A program made the position numbers and the translations under genes. Source: Planctomycetota bacterium (lineage in GTDB: Bacteria > Planctomycetota > Phycisphaerae > Phycisphaerales > SM1A02). From it: a DNA stretch of 53,709 bases. The stretch's first letter is position 1, and every line of letters starts with the position of its first letter. Of this stretch, positions 33,867 to 41,301 are shown one piece after another. The notes under the pieces are model-generated. The model was not told the DNA's origin. It did not search any database and saw only the letters and a list, made by a program, of their open reading frames with translations. Location of the stretch: NCBI GenBank assembly GCA_022568135.1, contig JADFFQ010000019.1:1-53709 (forward strand). Direction: 5' to 3'.

Positions 33867-34928
33867 ATGAATCAGTCAGTGCAGTCCTGCCCCGATGAGT
33901 TCCCTGCGAAGAGCTGCCAACGAATGCCGACCGCATCCACCCAGCGTGTTGCTCTTGTGACCGGCGGCGCGGGCTTCATTGGTTCGCATCTCGTGGAGCA
34001 TCTTCTCCTTCGAGGTGATCACGTGGTTGTGGTTGACGACCTCTCAACTGGCTGTCGAGGCAACCTCAAGGGGACGAATGACTCGCATTTGACCTTCATG
34101 GAAATGAGCGTCTCCCATGCCCTCCGCTCGCTTGGGCCCAGCGAGATCGATGAGATCTATCATCTCGCAGCGGCCGTCGGCGTTCGACTGGTGATCGACC
34201 AACCTATTGGCACAATCGAAACGAATGTGCTTCAGACTTCGGCTGTGCTGAACTTCGCAGCCGAGGCAACAATACCCATCTTCATCGCTTCCACGTCAGA
34301 GGTATACGGCAAGTCAACTCAGATCCCGTTCGCAGAGGACGATGACGTGGTCTACGGTCCCCCCAGGCAGAGCCGATGGGCGTACGCATGTTCCAAGGCC
34401 ATCGACGAGCACCTTGCCCTGGCCCATTATCAGCAGAATGATCTTCCCGTGGTGGTCGTGCGATTCTTCAACATCGTAGGGCCCAGGCAGGTTGGTCGCT
34501 ACGGCATGGTCCTGCCAAGGTTCGTCGCATCAGCGCTTGCCGGGGCGCCGATTGAGGTCTACGGCGACGGGCGGCAGACGCGGTGCTTCTGCGACGTCCG
34601 TGATGTAGTCGCGATCCTGCCCAAGCTGCTCGCGGACCCGACCTGCGCAGGAGGTCTGTTCAATGTCGGCAGCGACCAGCCCATCGAGATCCGGGCTCTT
34701 GCTGAGTTGGTTCGCGACGCGCTGGGCAGCCGGTCACCGATCGTCAATGTGCCTTATGACCGCGCGTACGGCCAAGGTTTTGATGATTTGCGGCACCGTC
34801 AGCCGGATCTGACGCGCATTCGGCAGGCGACGGGATTCGTTGCTCAAACGGACCTCGTGCAGACGATCCGCGACCTGGCGAATGAGTTGGATTACAGATC
34901 ATCATCATCTCTGGAGTCAACCGTCTGA
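33867..34928 (+). CDS. NAD-dependent sugar-nucleotide epimerase/dehydratase
   Basis: An extended SDR enzyme of about 353 residues, starting at ATG 33867 (MNQSVQSC); ATG 33834 is an alternative. The NAD motif is VALVTGGAGFIGSHLVEHLL. The catalytic set is the Ser/Thr of FIASTSEVYG and the YxxxK of WAYACSKAIDEH. A typical FFNIVGPRQVGRYGMVLPRFV substrate-loop segment follows, as in UDP-glucuronate decarboxylase, UDP-glucose epimerase and related enzymes. It makes a nucleotide sugar in the cytoplasm, presumably for the exopolysaccharide. The stop overlaps by one base the ATG of the WecA-like gene. Confidence 0.87.
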   Translation: MNQSVQSCPDEFPAKSCQRMPTASTQRVALVTGGAGFIGSHLVEHLLLRGDHVVVVDDLSTGCRGNLKGTNDSHLTFMEMSVSHALRSLGPSEIDEIYHLAAAVGVRLVIDQPIGTIETNVLQTSAVLNFAAEATIPIFIASTSEVYGKSTQIPFAEDDDVVYGPPRQSRWAYACSKAIDEHLALAHYQQNDLPVVVVRFFNIVGPRQVGRYGMVLPRFVASALAGAPIEVYGDGRQTRCFCDVRDVVAILPKLLADPTCAGGLFNVGSDQPIEIRALAELVRDALGSRSPIVNVPYDRAYGQGFDDLRHRQPDLTRIRQATGFVAQTDLVQTIRDLANELDYRSSSSLESTV

Positions 34929-36328
34929 TGCCGCTGCTGGCGATCCAACCTGGCGCGAACTCGCTCGTGACCGAGCCCGTCGAGGCGCTGACCGACGAGA
35001 TTGAGCCGATCGTCGTTTCCGCGATGGGCCTGCTCAACAGCTATGCCACCGTCTTCATCGCCGCTTTCCTCGTCACGTTGCTGTGCACGCCTCTTGTCCG
35101 TTGGCTGGCGCTGGCGGGGAATGTGACTGACCAGCCGGACGGCGCCCGCAAGGCTCACCGCTACCCGGTGGCCTATCTCGGCGGCGTCGCGGTCTTCCTC
35201 GGCCTTTTGGTCGCGGTGGCCGTGAGCTATGTGTACATGGACGGCCTGGCCGCGACCTACGCACCGGTGCCGATGGCCATCGTCCTGGGAATGGCCGCCA
35301 TCATGTTCACCGGCCTGGCAGATGACGTGTGGGGGTTGGGGCCGCGTCTGAAGATCGCCGGTCAACTCGTTGCGGCCGCCGCATTGGCCTATCACCACAT
35401 TGGGGTCAGAGTGGCCGCCGGCCTCCTCAAGCCGGTCGCCAGTTGGCTCGACCCGCTGCTGGGTAGCGAGAATCTCGTCTTCGACATTCCTTTGCCCGGC
35501 GGTGGAGCTGTGACGCTCGACGTGATCTATTGGACGGGTACTGCGCTCATCGCCATCTTCGTACTTGGTGGTTGCAACTCGGCCAACCTACTCGACGGCC
35601 TGGACGGCCTGCTGTCCGGCGTCGTTGCCATCGTGGCCCTCGGTTTGTTAGCCATCAGCGTGCTCATGGCCCTTCAAGGTCTACCGACGGATGCGAACCC
35701 CGATGAGGCACTTGGTGGCGCGCGGGTTGTCCTGTGCCTCGCCCTGCTCGGCGCGGTCCTCGGATTCCTGCCGCATAACTACAATCCCGCCAGCATCTTC
35801 CTGGGCGACTGCGGCAGCCTGCTGCTGGGCTATGTCTGCGTCGTAATCATCCTGATGCTCGGCGAGTATGGACACACCCACCTCGTCTTCGCAGGACTCG
35901 TGGTATTCTCCGTTCCAATCATGGATACGACTCTCACGATCATCCGCAGGTGGCTGGCCGGGACGCCGATTTCCGCCGCAGACGATCAACATATACACCA
36001 TCAGCTCAGGCGGGCGTTGGGTGGTGTCAAGCGAGCTGTCTCTGCTGTGTATGGCGTCAGTGTCGCGTTTGCCATCGTTGGCGTAACGCTGGCTGCGCTG
36101 GTCATGCGAACGCAACTTCGAGTGCGCGTCGTCTACGCGGTTGCGCTCGTGCTCTTCGGCTCCATCGTGGTGATTGCTGTCAAAGTAGCCAGCCGCCAGC
36201 GCCATCTTGCCTCAGGGCATGAACAACGTGCGGGCCAGGCCGTGCAAGCTGACCAACCCGTACAACCCGCAAAGGCGGAACAATCGGCCAGGGCGAACCC
36301 GGTCAAGCCCAGCAGTCTCCGCCGGTAA
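34928..36328 (+). CDS. WecA/MraY-family undecaprenyl-phosphate sugar-1-phosphate transferase
   Basis: A 466-residue integral membrane protein with about eleven helices. Family residues are visible: the Asp pair in GLADDVWGLGPRLKIAGQ, NLLDGLDGL with N-x3-D, FLGDCGSLLLGY, and the cytoplasmic His motif DDQHIHHQLRRALGG. These enzymes attach HexNAc-1-phosphate from a UDP-sugar to undecaprenyl phosphate, the initiating step of glycan assembly. The C-terminal ~50 residues (RQRHLASGHEQR onward, Gln/Ala-rich) are an extra tail. It likely primes the polymer whose export uses the SLBB and Wzz-like proteins. Confidence 0.92.
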   Translation: MPLLAIQPGANSLVTEPVEALTDEIEPIVVSAMGLLNSYATVFIAAFLVTLLCTPLVRWLALAGNVTDQPDGARKAHRYPVAYLGGVAVFLGLLVAVAVSYVYMDGLAATYAPVPMAIVLGMAAIMFTGLADDVWGLGPRLKIAGQLVAAAALAYHHIGVRVAAGLLKPVASWLDPLLGSENLVFDIPLPGGGAVTLDVIYWTGTALIAIFVLGGCNSANLLDGLDGLLSGVVAIVALGLLAISVLMALQGLPTDANPDEALGGARVVLCLALLGAVLGFLPHNYNPASIFLGDCGSLLLGYVCVVIILMLGEYGHTHLVFAGLVVFSVPIMDTTLTIIRRWLAGTPISAADDQHIHHQLRRALGGVKRAVSAVYGVSVAFAIVGVTLAALVMRTQLRVRVVYAVALVLFGSIVVIAVKVASRQRHLASGHEQRAGQAVQADQPVQPAKAEQSARANPVKPSSLRR

Positions 36329-36480
36329 TGCTCCTGTGAGATTACTCAGCTGCCTCGACATTACAGCCACGGGCAAATGACCTGCGGCTGCTCATCTTGA
36401 GAGCCATGCGTCAAACGGGTGGGGACCAGTTCGACTACCAATGACTTGCCAACGCCTTTGGAGTTGTCACAATCACCGAG

Positions 36481-36960
36481 ATGTCGCGATCCGGTAAGAC
36501 AAGCGTTCTGATTATTTGTGCCGGAAACATATGTCGCAGCCCGCTGGCTGAGGGGGTGTTCCTACACAAGGCGAACCTCCGCGGCGTCGCCGAACGCTTC
36601 GCGGTTGACTCTGCGGGCACCGGTGACTGGCACGTCGGTGAGCGGCCCGACCCCAGGACCCGCGCGATTGCCGCCGAACACGGCATCATCCTCTCCGGGC
36701 GGGCCCGGCAGCTGACCCGAAACGATCTACGCCGCTTCGACCACCTCATCTGCATGGATGAGGCTAATCGACGGGCACTTGCTCGCATGGGTGCGCCCCA
36801 AGCGAAGGTGCGGCTCCTGTTGGAAGTCGATCATTGGGCTGCGGTTCGCGAAGTTCCCGACCCGTATTACAGCGGACCCGAAGGCTTCCAGACCATGTAC
36901 AAACTGATTGATTCCGCCTGCGACGCCCTGCTTGATGAGTTGCTTGCGGTCGCCCCATGA
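36481..36960 (+). CDS. Low-molecular-weight protein phosphatase family
   Basis: A 159-residue LMW-PTP with the P-loop CAGNICRS (Cys13, Arg19) and the general acid Asp127 in PDPYYSGPEGF, so the active site is complete. Two readings exist. Such enzymes are the Wzb-type partner of BY-kinases in EPS loci, which lie just upstream. However, the stop overlaps the ATG of a fructosamine-kinase homologue (ATGA), and LMW-PTPs are known to dephosphorylate protein-bound ribulosamine 5-phosphate. The second reading fits the coupling better. There are 152 bp between it and the WecA-like gene, so it may be a separate unit. Confidence 0.9.
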   Translation: MSRSGKTSVLIICAGNICRSPLAEGVFLHKANLRGVAERFAVDSAGTGDWHVGERPDPRTRAIAAEHGIILSGRARQLTRNDLRRFDHLICMDEANRRALARMGAPQAKVRLLLEVDHWAAVREVPDPYYSGPEGFQTMYKLIDSACDALLDELLAVAP

Positions 36961-37853
36961 ACGATCGCCAGGCGATCGAGCACGCGCTGAGCAAAGCAGG
37001 CATTCACAGTCGTATCGTCGCCGACCGTGATCTCTCGGGCGGGTGTATTCATCGGGTGGTCGAACTCACGCTCGCCGACGGCACACCGCTGGTCGCCAAG
37101 GCCAACTCTGCCGACCACCTCGTGATGTTCCAAGCGGAAGCAGCCGGCCTGCGGGCACTGGCCGCGACGAACACTATCCTGGTTCCCAAGCCGCTTGCCG
37201 TCGTCCAGCACAACGCCACCGCCGTTCTGCTGATGACCGCAATCGAACCTGCTCGGGCCACCAATACAGCCTGGCGACGCTTCGGCGAAGAACTCGCGGC
37301 GCTCCATTCCCAGGATACGCGATCGCCGCAGGGGCGCTATGGCTTCCAGAGTGACAATCACCTCGGGGCTACGCCCCAGCCCAATGGATGGTGCGACGAT
37401 TGGGTGCAGTTCAACGCCGAGCACCGCCTCGGCCATCAGTTGACCCTGGCCGAGGATCGCCGCCTGCTACGTGGCGATGAAACCGCCCGCATCCGGCGCG
37501 TGATCGACCGGCTGGAGGCGCTCATTCCTCGCCGACCACGGCCGGCTCTGCTGCACGGTGATCTCTGGTCGGGTAACGCCCTGCCAACCGTCGATAAGAA
37601 TCGAACCGAGCGCATCGCAGCGATCGACCCGGCGTGTTCCATCGGCGACGGCTGGGCCGACATCGCCATGATGCGGCTCTTTGGCGGCTTTCCGCGCATG
37701 TGCTTCGACGCCTACGCCGCGCTCGTCGAGGATCACGATCAGATCGAGACGCGGATCGCCGTGTACCAGCTCTACCACGTGCTGAACCACGTCAACCTCT
37801 TCGGCCGAGGCTACCTCGCCCAGGCCATGGCGTTGATGGACCGGCTGGTGTAA
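36957..37853 (+). CDS. Fructosamine/ketosamine 3-kinase family protein
   Basis: A 298-residue kinase of the fructosamine-3-kinase family (PF03881). The catalytic loop is LLHGDLWSGN and the metal Asp lies in AAIDPACSIGDGWADIAMMRLFGGFP; the family signature NGWCDDWVQFNAEHRL is also present. Bacterial members mostly phosphorylate ribulosamines and erythrulosamines on glycated proteins, making them unstable and removing the sugar. The ATG overlaps the phosphatase stop by four bases, so the two are translated together and could act in sequence on protein-bound sugar phosphates. The RAYT/REP block follows. Confidence 0.92.
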   Translation: MNDRQAIEHALSKAGIHSRIVADRDLSGGCIHRVVELTLADGTPLVAKANSADHLVMFQAEAAGLRALAATNTILVPKPLAVVQHNATAVLLMTAIEPARATNTAWRRFGEELAALHSQDTRSPQGRYGFQSDNHLGATPQPNGWCDDWVQFNAEHRLGHQLTLAEDRRLLRGDETARIRRVIDRLEALIPRRPRPALLHGDLWSGNALPTVDKNRTERIAAIDPACSIGDGWADIAMMRLFGGFPRMCFDAYAALVEDHDQIETRIAVYQLYHVLNHVNLFGRGYLAQAMALMDRLV

Positions 37854-37868
37854 TGCCTGGTCATCAGA

Positions 37869-37887
37869 CCGCGGATACCATCCGCGG
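37869..37887. repeat. REP palindrome at the 3' end of the RAYT gene
   Basis: CCGCGGAT and ATCCGCGG around ACC, followed by the tail GGCTTTATGGGGTG. The tail contains the TAA stop of the minus-strand RAYT gene (37890-37892), so gene and repeat are fused. The same stem and tail recur at 38516, and a diverged inverted version is at 38456. Confidence 0.85.
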
Positions 37888-37889
37888 CT

Positions 37890-38420
37890 TTATGGGGTGA
37901 TGAAGGGATAGGGTCGCGGAGGAAGGCCACGGCGGACATTGTGGGCCTCGATGTATTGCATCGTGTTTGCCCATTGCGGTTGATCGAAGATAAACGCCCG
38001 CCACTTACTCTTTGCCCACACAGGACCGGCATGTGCGGTGCATTCATGAATCGCCCTTGTCATGCGTTGGGTCATCCATTTGATCGTTCCATCGAGGTCG
38101 CGGGAGTTATAGGTCATAAGCAAGTGCAGGTGCGTGCGCTCGATCGACACTGCGGCGATCGACCATGGCGATGCCTGCTGACATGCATCGAGCACGTTGA
38201 CGACCACCGCGATCATCTCGCAGCCCAGTCGAACCGGCGGATGTATCATGCGTTCAGTGGCCATGCGTTTGCGTACCGGATCGCCGGGATGGAGCATATT
38301 TGGCTCGATGAAGCCGATCTGGTCATCCCAGGCCGCCGACCATGATCCGCGCTCATCGCCGGGAAGCCACAGACCGTAGGCGGTCTTCACGATGTGATAC
38401 CCGATCGTCGGTTGTGCCAC
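37890..38420 (-). CDS. REP-associated tyrosine transposase (RAYT, IS200/Y1-type)
   Basis: A 176-residue protein starting with GTG 38420. It has the RAYT opening GYHIVKTAYGLWLPGDERGSW, the HUH metal motif as THLHLLM, the catalytic tyrosine probably in WANTMQYIEAHNVRRG, and the ending PRPYPFITP. RAYTs are domesticated single-strand transposases that cut and spread REP hairpins. Here the gene is bracketed by REPs of one family (37869, 38456, 38516), and two more with the same stem lie at 18323 and 48565. It seems intact, so it may still be active. Confidence 0.9.
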   Translation of the reverse strand: MAQPTIGYHIVKTAYGLWLPGDERGSWSAAWDDQIGFIEPNMLHPGDPVRKRMATERMIHPPVRLGCEMIAVVVNVLDACQQASPWSIAAVSIERTHLHLLMTYNSRDLDGTIKWMTQRMTRAIHECTAHAGPVWAKSKWRAFIFDQPQWANTMQYIEAHNVRRGLPPRPYPFITP

Positions 38421-38455
38421 GACCGGAGACTACCGCGCAAGGCACACCCCAGAAA

Positions 38456-38476
38456 GCCGCCGATGCCATCGGCGGT
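38456..38476. repeat. REP palindrome upstream of the RAYT gene, inverted
   Basis: Stem GCCGCCGAT/ATCGGCGGT around GCC. Read on the minus strand it has the same surrounds (ATCAGA before, CTTTCTGGGGTG after) as the REP at 37869, so it lies in the opposite orientation, making a pair of REPs face each other across the gene. Confidence 0.8.
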
Positions 38477-38515
38477 CTTCTGATCCCCCACGGCCGACGA
38501 CATGACTGCAAAGGA

Positions 38516-38536
38516 GCCGCGGATGCCATCCGCGGC
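38516..38536. repeat. REP palindrome, second upstream copy
   Basis: GCCGCGGAT and ATCCGCGGC around GCC, followed by TTTATGGGG, the same tail and orientation as the copy at 37869. With the inverted copy at 38456 it forms a BIME-like pair. Confidence 0.85.
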
Positions 38537-38571
38537 TTTATGGGGGGGGCGCTGGCCTAGGCTTGGGCGGG

Positions 38572-38769
38572 TTAGGGTCGCTTGCCGCCGACGGTGAGTC
38601 GAGTGCGCGGCGATCGGCGGGCCGCTGAACCGGAAGCACAGTTTGGGCAGCCCCCAGAGTCCCCCGACCCCTTCTTGCGGGGCAGGAACGGGCGCACGAT
38701 CATCCAGAAGCTGCCCATCGCCAAGGCACTGACGATGTAGAACTGCCAATCGTCAAACGGCAGGCGCAT
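38572..38769 (-). CDS. FeoB-associated small Cys-containing membrane protein
   Basis: A 65-residue protein whose ATG overlaps the feoB stop by one base (TGATG). It has one membrane helix (WQFYIVSALAMGSFWMIVRPFL), a basic RKK stop, then a CPNC pair and a basic tail. This matches the plan of the short FeoB-associated proteins (helix plus CxxC) found after feoB in many bacteria. It probably assists the FeoB channel in the inner membrane; the exact role is not established. Confidence 0.8.
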   Translation of the reverse strand: MRLPFDDWQFYIVSALAMGSFWMIVRPFLPRKKGSGDSGGCPNCASGSAARRSPRTRLTVGGKRP

Positions 38770-40763
38770 CAGGTGACTCCGAACAATCGCAGCACGGTAT
38801 ACACGCCGAAGGCGGCCACGTACGCCAGCGCGGTCATATAGCCGAATTGCAGCGCGGCCCAGCCCCAGCTCCCGGTTGCGCGCCGCGTGACCGGCAGGGT
38901 GGGCAGACACTGCATGGCCAGGACGTAGAAGATCAGCAGGCTGGCGGCGGTGGCGGTGGTGAAGACCGGCCTCCCGTCGTCGCGCACGGCGGTCTCGATG
39001 CGCCGGAGCACCCGCGGGTCGTCGGTCTGATCGCCGGCGGCGAAGATCACGGCCATGGTTGATACAAACACCTCGCGCGCGGCGAAGCTGCTCAGCACGC
39101 CGACGGTCAGTTGCCAGTCATATCCGAGCGGCTTGAAGACCGGCGCCACGGTGTGTCCGATCCGCCCGAGAAAGCTGTGGGCAAGGGCGTGTCGCGCGCT
39201 GATGGTTCCGGCTTGCGCTTCGAGTTCGCCCGCAGCTTCGGGGTCAACCACGACCAGCAGCTGCGCCTCGGCACGAAGGGCAGCGGCCTCGACCGGCGGG
39301 TTCGTGGCGGGGTAGCTGCTGAGCCACCACAGGACGATGCAGATGGCCATGATGACCGTGCCCGCGCTGCGCAGGAAGACGACGCCCCGGTCGAAGGTCG
39401 TCAGCAGGGCGTTGCGCAGAGACGGAAGCTTGTACGAGGGCAGCTCCAGGACCATGGGTCTGATTGCACCACGCAGTAGCGTGCGGCGAAACAGCAGGGC
39501 GGTGAACAGGGCCGCAATCGCCCCGATTCCGTAGCAGGCGCTGAACGCGAGCCCAGCAGCGAGCGCGTTGCCTCGGAACAACACCCCGATCAGCAGCACA
39601 TACACCGGCAACCGGGCGGAGCAACTCAACAGTGGTGCGATCAGCACGGTGACGATCCGATCGCGCCGGTCGGGAATGAGCTTGGTGGACATGATGGCAG
39701 GGATCGCGCAGGCATGGGCCGACAGCAGCGGCACGAACGCTTGGCCGGGCAGGCCGAACCGCCGCAGCAGGCGGTCCATCACGAACGCGGCACGGGCGAG
39801 GTAGCCGGTGTCTTCGAGCAAGCTGATCAAGAAGAACAGCAGGCAGATCTGGGGCAGGAACACGACGGTGCCCGCGACGCCGGCCAGGATCCCGTCCACC
39901 ACCAGTTCCTGCACCGCCCCCGGCCCCATGACCGTTGCCAGCCATCCGCCAAGGCTGCCGAGTATGAGATCGATCAGACCCATGGGGACGGTCGCCAGGC
40001 TGAAGATGGTCAGGAACAGCCCGGCCATGACGGCCACGAACGTGATCAGACCGAGAACCGGATGGGTAAAGACGGCGTCGAGCCGATCGGTCACGGATCG
40101 GCCACGGCCCGGCGCGATGGACTCCCGGCTGAGGCACTCGGCGGCAATGCGGTTGGCCCAGTCAACGGGCGTCTCGGACTGGTCGGCGCCCGGCAGTTGG
40201 GCGCTGCTGATCGCTGCGCCCGCCAAGGCTTGCCGCAGCTGCTTGATGCCCTCGCCACTGCGCGCGTTGACGGCGACCACGGGGCAGCCGAGCCGCCGGC
40301 TGAGCGTCTGGGTGTCGATTGACAGGCCGCGCCGCTGTGCCAGGTCGATCATGTTCAATGCGACGACGGTAGGGAGACGTTGGGCAAGAGCGCCCGCGGC
40401 AAACACCAGATTGCGCGCCAGGTTGGTGGCGTCGGCGACGATCAGCAGGGCCTCGGGCGCATTTCGCCGGCTGAGCCGGCCCTGGAGAAAGTCCCGGCAC
40501 AGGATTGATTCGGGCAGGTTCAGGTCGAGTCCATACACGCCGGGCAGGTCGGTGATGTGATAACGCTGATCGCGGTACACATACTTGCCGACACGGGCCT
40601 CGACGGTGCTGCCGGGGAAGTTCGCAGTCTTCGCGCGGATGCCGCAAAGGCGATTGAACAGCGTCGTCTTGCCTGCGTTGGGATTCCCAAGCAGAGCAAA
40701 TCGGGCTGGCGCCGACGGCGCGACCGCGGTGGGTGGGCGCGGGGTGTCGGCGACGATGCTCAT
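38769..40763 (-). CDS. feoB: Ferrous iron transporter B
   Basis: A 664-residue protein. The N-terminal GTPase has G1 LLGNPNAGKTTLFN, G3 DLPGVYGLD and G4 NMID. The core has two Gate repeats with the conserved cysteine context (LLSAHACAIPAIMSTKLI and FAAREVFVSTMAVIFAAG) and 8-10 membrane helices. It takes up Fe(II) across the inner membrane. The start is ATG 40763; the longer frame upstream runs through the feoA end. It is the middle gene of feoA-feoB-small protein, with overlapping or close spacing. Confidence 0.96.
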   Translation of the reverse strand: MSIVADTPRPPTAVAPSAPARFALLGNPNAGKTTLFNRLCGIRAKTANFPGSTVEARVGKYVYRDQRYHITDLPGVYGLDLNLPESILCRDFLQGRLSRRNAPEALLIVADATNLARNLVFAAGALAQRLPTVVALNMIDLAQRRGLSIDTQTLSRRLGCPVVAVNARSGEGIKQLRQALAGAAISSAQLPGADQSETPVDWANRIAAECLSRESIAPGRGRSVTDRLDAVFTHPVLGLITFVAVMAGLFLTIFSLATVPMGLIDLILGSLGGWLATVMGPGAVQELVVDGILAGVAGTVVFLPQICLLFFLISLLEDTGYLARAAFVMDRLLRRFGLPGQAFVPLLSAHACAIPAIMSTKLIPDRRDRIVTVLIAPLLSCSARLPVYVLLIGVLFRGNALAAGLAFSACYGIGAIAALFTALLFRRTLLRGAIRPMVLELPSYKLPSLRNALLTTFDRGVVFLRSAGTVIMAICIVLWWLSSYPATNPPVEAAALRAEAQLLVVVDPEAAGELEAQAGTISARHALAHSFLGRIGHTVAPVFKPLGYDWQLTVGVLSSFAAREVFVSTMAVIFAAGDQTDDPRVLRRIETAVRDDGRPVFTTATAASLLIFYVLAMQCLPTLPVTRRATGSWGWAALQFGYMTALAYVAAFGVYTVLRLFGVT

Positions 40764-40770
40764 CGAAAGG

Positions 40771-41058
40771 TTATCGCGTTGGCTGGGGGTGATTACCCAG
40801 CGGCGTGACAAGGATTCGCCGGGCCAGCGGCGCCGCCAACGCCAGGCGGGTGGAGTTCACTTCAATGATGCACGGCTCGCCGCCTCGGCAGATGCGCAGC
40901 GTGCAACGGTCAGTCAGGCCCATCGCTCGAAGCAGATCGCAGTCTTCGCAGCGCAAGTCAGCTTTGCAAAACAATGCTTCTTCCCCGGCGAGCATGCTGG
41001 TCAGCGGCACGGGGCTGGGCTTCTCGGCGACAGGCGCCGTATCGATGTTGGTGATCAT
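40771..41058 (-). CDS. feoA: FeoA-domain protein
   Basis: A 95-residue SH3-like FeoA domain with a short N-terminal extension. The family core is readable as LLRAMGLTDRCTLRICRGG and PCIIEVNSTRLALAAPLARRILV. Unusually there are four cysteines before or within the core (FCKADLRCEDCDLL and CTLRICRGG), which could bind metal. It is the first gene of the feo operon, 7 bp before feoB, and it is preceded by a promoter and a palindromic operator. Confidence 0.93.
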   Translation of the reverse strand: MITNIDTAPVAEKPSPVPLTSMLAGEEALFCKADLRCEDCDLLRAMGLTDRCTLRICRGGEPCIIEVNSTRLALAAPLARRILVTPLGNHPQPTR

Positions 41059-41081
41059 GACGGGGATCGCGTGGAGCTCTC

Positions 41082-41098
41082 TTGAGACTGTGTCTCAA
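41082..41098. promoter_or_regulatory. Operator-like palindrome in front of feoA
   Basis: TTGAGAC TGT GTCTCAA, a perfect 7-bp inverted repeat with 3-bp centre, 24 bp upstream of the feoA ATG and 5 bp downstream of the predicted -10 box, so it covers the transcription start. Placement is ideal for iron-dependent repression by a Fur- or DtxR-type regulator. The sequence is not the classic Fur box, so the regulator is unknown. Confidence 0.7.
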
Positions 41099-41103
41099 CT
41101 GCA

Positions 41104-41133
41104 ATCATAGCATACCCCGGCCACCGGCTGCAA
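41104..41133 (-). promoter_or_regulatory. Sigma-70-type promoter of the feo operon
   Basis: On the minus strand TTGCAG (41128-41133) and TATGAT (41104-41109) are separated by 18 bp. TATGAT differs by one base from the consensus. The position, ~45 bp upstream of the feoA start and overlapping no gene, supports it. Confidence 0.65.
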
Positions 41134-41301
41134 GCGGGCCTTAGCGGCTCCACCGGCCGATCGTGAGCATTGGCCTATGGGGGACTCGGTGGAGTCACCC
41201 AGCCGGGCTTCCGGGGCCGGGCAACGAGACGCGGCAATCCACGCAACCGTAAGTTGTTCAAGAGATTAGCGACGGATTGACGGGCGGTCCGAGGCGCCCG
41301 T

